From assembly GCF_002954405.1 (NCBI RefSeq), contig NZ_MQWC01000004.1:3886613-3950612 (forward strand): a DNA stretch of 64,000 nucleotides, given 5' to 3'. A model generated the notes under the pieces. It did no database searches. It was not told where the DNA came from and was given only the letters and a program-made list of their open reading frames with translations. This DNA is from Salinibacter sp. 10B. Lineage in GTDB: Bacteria; Bacteroidota; Rhodothermia; Rhodothermales; Salinibacteraceae. The translations under genes and the position numbers were made by a program. Shown here piece by piece: positions 1-6,850 of this stretch (positions are counted from its first letter, which is position 1; every line of letters starts with the position of its first letter).

Positions 1-384
1 TTGGAGGGAAGCAATACACACGATCCGTACTGGAACGCCGCGATGAAGGAGATGCGAGAGACCGGTTACATGCATAACTACATGCGCATGTACTGGGGCA
101 AGAAAATTCTGGAATGGTCTCCTGATCCCCAAACGGCCTTTGAATGGACGCTGGCGCTCAATAACCGATATTTTCTGGATGGACGGGATCCAAACTCTTA
201 CGCAAATGTGGCCTGGGTCTTCGGGCTACACGACCGCGGCTGGAAGGAGCGTCCAGTGTACGGGAAGGTGCGGTACATGAGTAAGGGGGGGCTTGAGCGG
301 AAGGCCGACCCCGACGCTTACGTGGAAAAAGTAGATCGCCTGTCGGCTGAGGCACAGGCTCCCTCCGAACGGAATCGTGGATGA
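1..384 (+). CDS. phr: Class II CPD deoxyribodipyrimidine photolyase, C-terminal part (partial)
   Basis: The frame is open at the window start, so only the last 127 or so residues are present and the true start lies upstream. The visible part matches the FAD-binding C-terminal domain of class II photolyases. HDPYWNAAMKEM, then YMRMYWGKKILEW, LNNRYFLDGRDPNSYANVAW and GLHDRGWKERPVYGKVRYM are family hallmarks in the family's order. The enzyme repairs cyclobutane pyrimidine dimers in DNA with blue light and FADH-. The leading TTG is simply the first codon in the window, not a start. The stop overlaps the next start (ATGA), which suggests translational coupling to the small membrane protein downstream. 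Confidence 0.93.
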   Translation: MEGSNTHDPYWNAAMKEMRETGYMHNYMRMYWGKKILEWSPDPQTAFEWTLALNNRYFLDGRDPNSYANVAWVFGLHDRGWKERPVYGKVRYMSKGGLERKADPDAYVEKVDRLSAEAQAPSERNRG

Positions 385-608
385 TCAACGCCATGGATAA
401 CACCCGAAAAGGTCAACTATTTCACCTCACGTTTTGGGGCGCTGCCCTCTTGTACGTATGGGTGATTGCAATGCTCTGGCTTGGTCCGGAGTGGGGAATG
501 TCGGGACGTACCTACTTCTTTGTCGCCATTTTGCCCGCTGTTGTGGGGGTTGTGTCGATGGCGGCCGCAGTAGGGCTCTACATGGATCTGTATCAAGACG
601 ACTCCTGA
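381..608 (+). CDS. Small two-helix membrane protein, unknown function
   Basis: A 75-residue protein with two hydrophobic segments, roughly residues 16-36 (LTFWGAALLYVWVIAMLWLG) and 47-68, and a short acidic tail (YQDDS). Its ATG overlaps the photolyase stop by four bases; an alternative ATG lies 12 bases further in (393). I do not recognise a family. The overlap with phr implies co-transcription, but nothing in the sequence links it to DNA repair. Confidence 0.6.
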   Translation: MINAMDNTRKGQLFHLTFWGAALLYVWVIAMLWLGPEWGMSGRTYFFVAILPAVVGVVSMAAAVGLYMDLYQDDS

Positions 609-825
609 AGCGTCCCGAGTACACGTCTATGCGACGATCTCCTTTGGTACCAGTGTCCCAAGCGTCGTTGGGGCACGGAAGTGTGGACGTATGGATGTGG
701 ACGTCACGTTCATCCGCGCCTCCAGACTTCCATACCCACGCGAGGCCGAAGGTCCGCTGACGCAGTACCCCTTGCAGCCGGAGGCGATATGCCGTCGAGG
801 CGAATCAGAAGGCGTGCGCAGAGGG

Positions 826-1311
826 CTATACTGTCGCCTGCTCGGTCGTCTTGGTATTGATCCAGGCTGGATTGATGCCCCCGATGATGCTCCCGTAGAT
901 GAGATGCAGCACGAGGGTTGCCACGACGTACTTCGCCGCAGAGCCGAGGTAGAGGGGATGATCGGGAGCGAGTGTGTGCCCAATTCCGCCAGCGCCGAAG
1001 ATGCCCCATCCGATAAGCGGAGAGTAGACCAGCATCATGAAAAGCCAGAGGCCTACTGCGAGAGTGAGGCCGGCCTTCACGTCGATGTCAGCGCCGGCAT
1101 AGGCCACGAGGACAACGGACCAGGTGGCGCCGTAGCCGAAGTGGGCGAGAAGGGGGAGGGGGCCGATGTTCAGGCCGAACTGCTCAAGGAAGGCGGCCGA
1201 GGGAGGAAGATTAAACGGGGCGATGCCCGTCCCGTGAATTCCAAGGGTGAGGAAGGCAAACATTACAAGGCTGCCGAAAGCCCCGACGACTGCTGCTTTA
1301 AACCACTTCAT
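826..1311 (-). CDS. Four-helix integral membrane protein, unknown function
   Basis: A 161-residue hydrophobic protein. I chose the ATG at 1311 (MKWFKAAVVGAFGSL) because the frame upstream of it lacks hydrophobic or coding character, whereas a membrane helix begins right after this start. Hydrophobic stretches lie near residues 5-25, 48-66, 73-98 and 120-145. The second helix region contains HFGYGATWSVVLVAYAG and the last one HLIYGSIIGG. The arrangement recalls small DUF6789-like membrane proteins, but I cannot confirm that by eye. It stands alone on the minus strand. Confidence 0.6.
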   Translation of the reverse strand: MKWFKAAVVGAFGSLVMFAFLTLGIHGTGIAPFNLPPSAAFLEQFGLNIGPLPLLAHFGYGATWSVVLVAYAGADIDVKAGLTLAVGLWLFMMLVYSPLIGWGIFGAGGIGHTLAPDHPLYLGSAAKYVVATLVLHLIYGSIIGGINPAWINTKTTEQATV

Positions 1312-1436
1312 GATCACTGTGCTGGGTTGGTGAGCGGAGCCAGAAGAACGCGCACCGAATCCTGATGAATGCGCGTCCTTTTTGTCGGTCTCACGCCAGA
1401 ACGTTACGTACGACCAGCACATTCAGCGCTCCCGGA

Positions 1437-1589
1437 TCAGTTCACCGTTGTTTGTTGCTCGAATTCGATCCAAACGTCGAGGCCGCGACCAGAGCCAAAT
1501 GGAGATCCGGCAGCGGCGTAGGCATGTCGTCGAGCTTTCCATTCGAGGTCGACGAAGACACGGAGGGCGGTGCGCTCTGAGTCAGTCAT
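1437..1589 (-). CDS. Possible 50-residue protein, unknown function
   Basis: ATG at 1589 to TGA at 1437-1439 gives 50 residues starting MTDSERTALRVFVDLEWKAR and ending with a segment containing GRGLDVWIEFEQQ. The mix of acidic and aromatic residues resembles the real proteins of this window, unlike the Arg/Pro/Ser-rich shadow frames here. No clear Shine-Dalgarno sequence is visible and I recognise no family. It could also be the remnant of a longer decayed gene. It lies just upstream of, and on the same strand as, the membrane protein ending at 826. Confidence 0.35.
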   Translation of the reverse strand: MTDSERTALRVFVDLEWKARRHAYAAAGSPFGSGRGLDVWIEFEQQTTVN

Positions 1590-1920
1590 GGCACGGGGAG
1601 GGGATTTTGCAAAACAGCGTCATGGGACAGACACACAGAAGCCCAGAGTCTAACGTTGCTATGAACGCAGGAGGCTTCACGAGCGAAGACGGACGACGCG
1701 ACGAGAAGGGAAAAGGTTGTGGTTGGATCCGCGAGGCAGAAGCAGAGCAGTTCGACGGCGCGAAGACCTAGAGCGCCGATTCGAATAGCGGGAGGCGCCA
1801 AGGAGGCTCGAAGGGGCCGGCCGAGCCCCGGTCTCAAAGCGCTACGGGAGACAGAAGGAGCCCGTCCCCACTCAGATCTTGTTGGGCTGTCGAGGGGCCA
1901 TTCCCCTCCTCCTGGGGGAA
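1590..1920. other. Intergenic stretch, nothing recognised
   Basis: About 330 bases between two minus-strand genes. Open frames exist on both strands, but their translations are Arg/Pro/Ser-rich and match no family. I see no convincing repeat, RNA gene or terminator. Confidence 0.5.
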
Positions 1921-2277
1921 TCACACAACGTCCACTTCCCCCTCAATGCCATTTTCCTCCAGCGTGTCTCGGATGGAAGGGGCAATGCTATACTCAATAG
2001 AGCTGGGCATGACCTTCGCCACGAGCCACGCGATAACCCCCTGCTCCCAGGCTGCCTTCGCCGGGTTGTCGATAGTGATTTCCATGCCCTGAGAGCCTTT
2101 CTTCTTGACGGTCACGTCGATGCCCCGGCCGGCGAGGCCCTTTTGCAGGCGATCGGCCATCTGGTTGCGCACGGCCGATTCGATGTTTGCCCCGGCCATG
2201 GCGCCGGACCGCATGGCCTGGGATCCCATCTGGCGTTGGGCAAGTTGCTGAGCGTCGAGAATCAAAACCTCAATCAT
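1921..2277 (-). CDS. Conserved-looking hypothetical protein, 118 aa
   Basis: The frame opens upstream, but coding character starts at the ATG at 2277 (MIEVLILDAQQLAQRQMGSQ), which I use as the start. The N-terminal half is Gln/Met/Ala-rich and probably helical (about residues 8-45). The centre has RGIDVTVKKKGSQGMEITIDNP, likely beta strands. The acidic C-terminus ends EENGIEGEVDVV. There is no signal peptide or membrane helix, so it is probably cytoplasmic. I do not recognise the family. Confidence 0.6.
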   Translation of the reverse strand: MIEVLILDAQQLAQRQMGSQAMRSGAMAGANIESAVRNQMADRLQKGLAGRGIDVTVKKKGSQGMEITIDNPAKAAWEQGVIAWLVAKVMPSSIEYSIAPSIRDTLEENGIEGEVDVV

Positions 2278-2659
2278 GGGGACAACCGGGCTGCGACGAA
2301 AACACGAAGGAGAGACGTACCAATCCGAAGCAAAACCGCAACTGCCTGTGGGGCGCACAAGGACGACGCGCCACGTTTCTGAAACAGGAGAAGGCGTGTT
2401 TGCGGGGAATGGTACATGCCAACATCAAATGGATCGCTCGTATTGACGAGTTGGGCTCCGAGTTTCCGACTGCGAATAATTTTCGACTTGGCGGTGCGCA
2501 CTGAACGGGGAAGCCTTTCAAGAAATCCATACCCGTCAATCCGACAGAGGGACATCAAGGGGGATCCACTTGTGGTTGATTCTTGACGGGAGGAGGGTGA
2601 ATTCGTACAATACCAAAATGACACCTCCTATTTCCCTTCTCATCGATTCTGTCTCTCTT
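2278..2659. other. Intergenic region upstream of the PSP-like cluster
   Basis: About 380 bases between divergent genes. It should hold the promoters for the minus-strand gene at 1921-2277 and the plus-strand cluster starting at 2660. The frames here have no coding character, and no operator or hairpin stands out. Confidence 0.45.
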
Positions 2660-3091
2660 ATGGAAACGACTCAAGCTGAGCGCGATGCTGAGGTTTTTCA
2701 GACCATTTGTAACTGGGTGGGCGACATCGGGCTGGTCATCTCAAGAAAAAATACTGACGAGTATCTTCTCGTCGTCGAGGATGAGGAGCGTGGCATCTCC
2801 AACATGGTAATCGACTGTGAAGACCCGATTGTCGAGATTCAACAGTCCATCATGGCAGTGCCGGGCGAGGCCGACACTGCTCATTTGTTCGAACGGCTGC
2901 TTCAAATGAACGGCACGCTCGTGCACGGCGCGTTCATGTTGAGTGACGATGGGACACAGATTCGTTTTCGCGACACCCTGCGGCTCGGCACGCTCGATTT
3001 GGAGGAGCTGCGTGGGACGATCAATGCCCTCCACTTCGCTCTGGAGGAGTATGGCGACGAGCTCATCGATCTGCGCCGTAGCCTCGACTAG
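2660..3091 (+). CDS. YbjN/CesT-like fold protein of the PSP-like cluster
   Basis: 143 residues from the ATG at 2660 (METTQAERDAEVFQTICNWV); the longer upstream frame lacks coding character. The layout is that of YbjN/type III-chaperone-like proteins: an N-terminal helix, strands around LVISRKNTDEYLLVVEDEE, a helix with HLFERLLQMNGTLVHGAF, strands around GTQIRFRDTLRLGTLDLEEL and a final helix. Proteins of this type bind partner proteins rather than catalyse reactions. Its place directly ahead of pspA suggests a chaperone or adaptor role in envelope stress. That role is inferred from context, and YjfI (DUF2170) is an alternative family. Confidence 0.72.
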   Translation: METTQAERDAEVFQTICNWVGDIGLVISRKNTDEYLLVVEDEERGISNMVIDCEDPIVEIQQSIMAVPGEADTAHLFERLLQMNGTLVHGAFMLSDDGTQIRFRDTLRLGTLDLEELRGTINALHFALEEYGDELIDLRRSLD

Positions 3092-3242
3092 TGTGCGACG
3101 GGGGAGCGTTGAGCATCCGGCGCTTGAGGCGTCGGATGACCGACAGCTCTGATTTTCGACTCAGCGTTGCCTCCTGTGATTTCCATTCTCGGAGCAGAAT
3201 TGTCCGAATTCCTCTCGGTTCTTCACCAACCCCTGATCAGTC

Positions 3243-3950
3243 ATGAGTCTATTCAAGCGCGCTATCAACATGTTCAAGTCCGAAGCCAACGCCGCCCTCG
3301 ATGAGGCGGAGGACCCCGAGAAGATGCTTAAACAGGGCATCCGCGACCTCAAGAGTGACCTGCGCGATGCCAAGGAGGCGCTCGCCGAGACGAAGTCGGT
3401 GGTCAACAAGCTGGAGCGAGATTTGAACGAGGCCCGCAAGCGAGCCGACAAGTATCAGAGCGACGCCAAGAAGCTATTACAGAGAGGCAAGGAGGGAGAT
3501 ATGGATGAGCAGAAGGCCGACCAGCTGGCCCGGAAGGCCCTCAACGAAAAGAAGCAGGCCGAAAGCAAGGTCGAACAGCTCCAGTCCAGCTACGAGTCGC
3601 AGAAGAAACAGGCCGACCAGCTACAGCAGCAGGTGAGCAAACTGCAACAGAAGATCAGCCAGTATGAGAGTGAGCTAACCACCCTACGTGCCCGCTCAAA
3701 GGCCGCGACCGCTACGCGCAAGGTGAATGAGGAGCTCGCCCAGAGCGATAGTGACGGGACCATCGCCATGATGGAGCGAATGAAGGAGAAGGTGGAGAAG
3801 GAGGAAGACATGGCGGAGGCCTATGGGGAAATGGCGGAAGAAAACAAGAGCGTGGACCAGGAAATCGAAGATGCACTCGGGGAAGCGAGCAGTTCCGACA
3901 CCGACGACGAACTCGCAGCGTTGAAAGCGGAGCTCGATAGCGAGAAGTAA
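3243..3950 (+). CDS. pspA: PspA/IM30 family membrane-stress protein
   Basis: 235 residues, the usual PspA/Vipp1 length, and almost entirely coiled coil. The N-terminus MSLFKRAINMFKSEANAALDEAEDP is the family signature: an amphipathic helix followed by the DEAEDPEKML segment. Long heptads continue through about residue 160 (EQLQSSYESQKKQADQLQQQ). The acidic tail ends DDELAALKAELDSEK. PspA-type proteins assemble on the inner face of damaged membranes and keep them sealed. It sits about 150 bases after the YbjN-like gene and about 95 bases before the PspC-domain gene, consistent with one operon. Confidence 0.95.
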   Translation: MSLFKRAINMFKSEANAALDEAEDPEKMLKQGIRDLKSDLRDAKEALAETKSVVNKLERDLNEARKRADKYQSDAKKLLQRGKEGDMDEQKADQLARKALNEKKQAESKVEQLQSSYESQKKQADQLQQQVSKLQQKISQYESELTTLRARSKAATATRKVNEELAQSDSDGTIAMMERMKEKVEKEEDMAEAYGEMAEENKSVDQEIEDALGEASSSDTDDELAALKAELDSEK

Positions 3951-4046
3951 CGAGCGGCCTCAGCGTTTGGGGAGGCTCCCCTGCCGTCACTCTGAGCTTC
4001 CTTCGAGAACGCTCGTCGCGTCTACTCCACAGCTTCACCTCGACTG

Positions 4047-4751
4047 ATGGGTACTTCAGGCTCGCTCGACCAGCTGCGCGAGGGCTTCATGCTCGACTAT
4101 GATATGCGCACCTGGGAGGTGAGGGGACACAAAACATACGAGCAGGAGGGATGGCCGGCCGATGAATGGAGGCTTACATGCGGAGGAGACGTGCTTTTTC
4201 TGGAGCATGAGTACGTGCAGGGCGATCTCTTTCGGCTGCTGCGTCCGGCTGACATTACCGACGTCACGGTTGAGGGGGAGCCCTTTCTGGCGGCGGTGCG
4301 TGAAGAGGATCCTCCCAATACCGTTACCTACCAGGGCGAGGAGTACGTTCTGGCCGAGGAGGACGCACGGATTCAGGATTCGTCGAGTCGGGTCGTTCGT
4401 TCCCGTAGCGATGCCTGGCTGATGGGGGTATGTGGAGGAATTGCTGAGCATCTGGACATCCCGCCGACCTACGCTCGGATTGGGTTTATCGCGGCGATTC
4501 TGGTGTCGGGACTCTTTTCCGGTGGAGGATCGGGATGTCTTCTGATTCCAGGGTACTTTATCGTAGGGGCGAGCATGTCGAAAGCGCCTCCGTCGCCTCC
4601 AAGAGACGACCTTTCCCACTACTGGGTGTACCAGGGGGAGGAGGGGTTCGTGGCGTTTCAATGTCTGGGAAGCAACGACTGGCACGTGTACGCCGGACGT
4701 GAAGTAGAGCCGTACGAATTCGACAACATTCTCCCTCGCGCGTCCTCTTAA
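4047..4751 (+). CDS. DUF4178-like protein with an inserted PspC domain
   Basis: 234 residues. Residues 12-105 resemble the first half of DUF4178 (WEVRGHKTYEQEGWPADEW, then a strand pattern ending TYQGEEYVLAEEDARIQD). Residues 117-176 form a PspC domain: SRSDAWLMGVCGGIAEHLDI, then a membrane helix with a Gly-rich GLFSGGGSGC turn. Residues 187-230 resume the DUF4178-like pattern (HYWVYQGEEGFVAFQCLGS, DWHVYAGREVEPYEF). The PspC membrane unit therefore appears nested inside the soluble domain. It lies between pspA and a J-like gene, so it is a likely membrane anchor or sensor for PspA. Domain calls are by eye. Confidence 0.85.
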   Translation: MGTSGSLDQLREGFMLDYDMRTWEVRGHKTYEQEGWPADEWRLTCGGDVLFLEHEYVQGDLFRLLRPADITDVTVEGEPFLAAVREEDPPNTVTYQGEEYVLAEEDARIQDSSSRVVRSRSDAWLMGVCGGIAEHLDIPPTYARIGFIAAILVSGLFSGGGSGCLLIPGYFIVGASMSKAPPSPPRDDLSHYWVYQGEEGFVAFQCLGSNDWHVYAGREVEPYEFDNILPRASS

Positions 4752-4771
4752 ATGCACCTTCTCTGCCTGTC

Positions 4772-5137
4772 ATGTCTCTCTCCCGTCGCTTGAAGCGCAT
4801 TGTTCGGGCCCATCTCGGCGACCTCCGTGCAGATTCGAACGGGCCGGAGACGACGGACGTAGACTGGGACGATCCGCTGTCGTCGGAGCCGCCGTCCGGT
4901 TCGGGGGCGTCGTCCGCCGAGGTGCCGCCCGACGTTGCGAAGGCGTACCGGGCGCTGGAAGTGCCGGTGGGGAGTGACCGCGAAACCGTGAAAACGGGCT
5001 ACCGGCGCGTAATGAAACAGTATCATCAAGACCGCTTCGAACAGGACGAGGAGAAGCGGGAAGTGGCAGGTGAGGTCTCCAAGCGCGTCAATGCGGCCTA
5101 TCAGCGCGTTCTCGAATACCTGGACGAGTCGTCCTGA
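4772..5137 (+). CDS. J-domain-like protein with HQD in place of HPD
   Basis: 121 residues starting 20 bases after the previous gene. Residues 1-52 are a low-complexity acidic/Ser/Pro linker. Residues 54-118 are a J-like domain: VAKAYRALEVPVGSDRETVK, then YRRVMKQYHQDRF and a final helix ERREVAGEVSKRVNAAYQRV-like segment. The loop that normally reads HPD reads H85-Q86-D87. Canonical J proteins need HPD to stimulate Hsp70 ATPase, so this one may act as a scaffold or bind DnaK differently. It is probably the last gene of the PSP-like cluster. Confidence 0.82.
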   Translation: MSLSRRLKRIVRAHLGDLRADSNGPETTDVDWDDPLSSEPPSGSGASSAEVPPDVAKAYRALEVPVGSDRETVKTGYRRVMKQYHQDRFEQDEEKREVAGEVSKRVNAAYQRVLEYLDESS

Positions 5138-5188
5138 GCGTTCTACATCGTCTCCCCATCCGTTTTTGCATATCTACATTCCTGTCCC

Positions 5189-5581
5189 ATGTCGAGTGTA
5201 TCGTCCGCCTCCGATTCGGCCTCTTTCGGTGCCCCCGAATCGTGCTACGGGCGGCACCTGATCTGCGAACTCTACGGGGCCTCTCGTCTTGCCGATGTGG
5301 AGCACGTCACACACGTGTTGGAGCAAGCGGCGGAGGTGTGTGGGGCCACCCTGCTGGAAACGCACCTCCATCCCTTTGAGGAAAATGGGGGCGTGACGGG
5401 GGTCATTCTCCTGGCCGAATCTCACATCACGATCCATACGTGGCCGGAGCACGACTATGCTGCTGTTGATATCTTCCTCTGCGGTGACTGTGCTCCTGAG
5501 GACGGGGTGCCGGTATTAAAGGAGGCCTTTGCGCCCGATACCGTACAGCAGGCTACGTTTGAGCGCGGACGCCCCTCTTGA
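5189..5581 (+). CDS. speD: S-adenosylmethionine decarboxylase proenzyme (class 1B)
   Basis: 130 residues, the normal bacterial SpeD length. The self-processing site is visible at E77-S78 in LLAESHITIHTWPEHDYAAV. S78 becomes the pyruvoyl group, and H83 and C98 (FLCGDC) are the expected catalytic residues. The enzyme makes decarboxylated SAM, the aminopropyl donor for spermidine. The first 18 residues are a Ser-rich extension ahead of the conserved YGRHLICELYG. The small gap to the next gene (24 bases) may mean co-transcription, although the functions look unrelated. Confidence 0.95.
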   Translation: MSSVSSASDSASFGAPESCYGRHLICELYGASRLADVEHVTHVLEQAAEVCGATLLETHLHPFEENGGVTGVILLAESHITIHTWPEHDYAAVDIFLCGDCAPEDGVPVLKEAFAPDTVQQATFERGRPS

Positions 5582-5605
5582 AGGACGGAACGGAGTTAGA
5601 CTGGT

Positions 5606-6109
5606 ATGTACATCAGAAATCGGATCCCCCACCTCGTGAACGCCGGAGTCCTGATCGTTGTGTTGGTGGGGAGTTTGTTGCTGTACCCCACTCTTCCTGA
5701 GCAGATGCCCCATCACTTCAGTGTTTATGGGACGGCCGATGCCTACTGGGGGACAACCCTGGGACGTTGGCTGTTACTCCCGGGCCTGAGCATTCTTAAT
5801 GCGGGAACTCTGTACGGGACGGCCTGGGTCGTGACGAATGTTCCTGCATCCTGGATCAGTGTGCCTGGTCAAGAGGCCGATGAATTGTCGACCGACACCG
5901 AACAGAAACGCGTACGGCGAACCGTGGAGCGGGCCTTGTACTGGATGGCGACGTTCACGCTCTTCCTTTTCGTTGCCCTTCAGGGGGGCATCTACTACGT
6001 AGCTGTGACCCCCGCAACGTCGCTTCCAGCGCTCGTTATGGGCATGCAGGTGCTAGGACTCCTGGGCATTGGGAGCGTCACCGTGAGACTGGTCTGGGAG
6101 TCTTCGTAG
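5606..6109 (+). CDS. DUF1648 family membrane protein
   Basis: 167 residues with four hydrophobic segments (about 10-28, 48-70, 112-132 and 138-160). The DUF1648 signature follows the first helix: LLYPTLPEQMPHHFSVYGTA, with the usual pattern P-x-L-P-x-x-x-P-x-H. Some members of this family are SdpI-like immunity or toxin-resistance proteins, but the domain alone does not specify a role. The loop between helices 2 and 3 is acidic (QEADELSTDTEQKR). Confidence 0.8.
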   Translation: MYIRNRIPHLVNAGVLIVVLVGSLLLYPTLPEQMPHHFSVYGTADAYWGTTLGRWLLLPGLSILNAGTLYGTAWVVTNVPASWISVPGQEADELSTDTEQKRVRRTVERALYWMATFTLFLFVALQGGIYYVAVTPATSLPALVMGMQVLGLLGIGSVTVRLVWESS

Positions 6110-6278
6110 AGGACGGTCGGTCCGACGTGGCGTTTGCATCATCCAAAGACCTGCACACGAAAGAGAGGGGGGAGGACTGGAGCTTCGAAGGATGAGATCC
6201 CGGCACGCGGAAACCGATTCCTGCATATTTTTCCTAGTTGAGATGTTTCCCTGAACGGAACTCCCCCTCCCTCTATAC

Positions 6279-6301
6279 ATCGAATATCGGCGATACTTGA
6301 T
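6279..6301. promoter_or_regulatory. Putative ArsR-family operator
   Basis: An imperfect inverted repeat, ATCGAATATC-ggc-GATACTTGAT, with 8 of 10 positions paired. Its end lies 16 bases before the start codon of the ArsR-type regulator. Size and AT-containing half-sites fit ArsR/SmtB operators, so autoregulation is the natural reading. Confidence 0.55.
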
Positions 6302-6317
6302 GAAATAGGTTTCCGGT

Positions 6318-6650
6318 ATGCAAACAAAAGCAGACCAGTTCGACGCTGAGATGGCGAAAATGGCCGAGCAGGCCAAAGCCCTTTCCCATCCGGCCCGTCT
6401 GGCCATTCTTCGGGTATTGGCCGAGCGCTCCGAGTGCATTTGCGGAGAGATCGTCGAGGACCTGCCCCTTGCCCAGTCCACCGTGTCTCGCCACCTGAAG
6501 GTGCTGAAGGAGACGGGACTCATCCAGGGCACCGTTGATGGTCCCAGCGTGTGCTACTGTCTTGCTCCGGAGGCCATTGCGGCTCTGCGCGACCAGTTCG
6601 GTGCGTTCTTCGACGGCCTCTCGGAGGCTGCTGATTCTATCTCCTGCTAA
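6318..6650 (+). CDS. ArsR/SmtB family winged-helix repressor
   Basis: 110 residues, typical for the family. The wHTH is clear: [20 protein letters not shown], then [20 protein letters not shown] and the wing [20 protein letters not shown]. Cysteines occur in SECICGEIV (two Cys), at VCYCLAPEA and at the C-terminus (SISC), so thiol-reactive metal or metalloid sensing is plausible. No arsenic or metal efflux gene is adjacent, so the regulon is unknown. An inverted repeat just upstream (6279-6301) suggests autoregulation. Confidence 0.9.
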   Translation: MQTKADQFDAEMAKMAEQAKALSHPARLAILRVLAERSECICGEIVEDLPLAQSTVSRHLKVLKETGLIQGTVDGPSVCYCLAPEAIAALRDQFGAFFDGLSEAADSISC

Positions 6651-6850
6651 TTCTGTCGCTTATCCATGGAGAAGCCCGCGGTTCTCTTCCTTTGGCCCCA
6701 CACCTCTGTGCGCTCGGAGATGATCACATGATTGTTGCGCGACTGCTACGACGTGGGAGACCTCTCGTCCCGCTTAGGTTTCCTGCCAGGGCCGGTTTCT
6801 AAAGTCGATAGGAGGGGGGCTCGCCTCTCGCTGACATTCGTGATCCGCGG

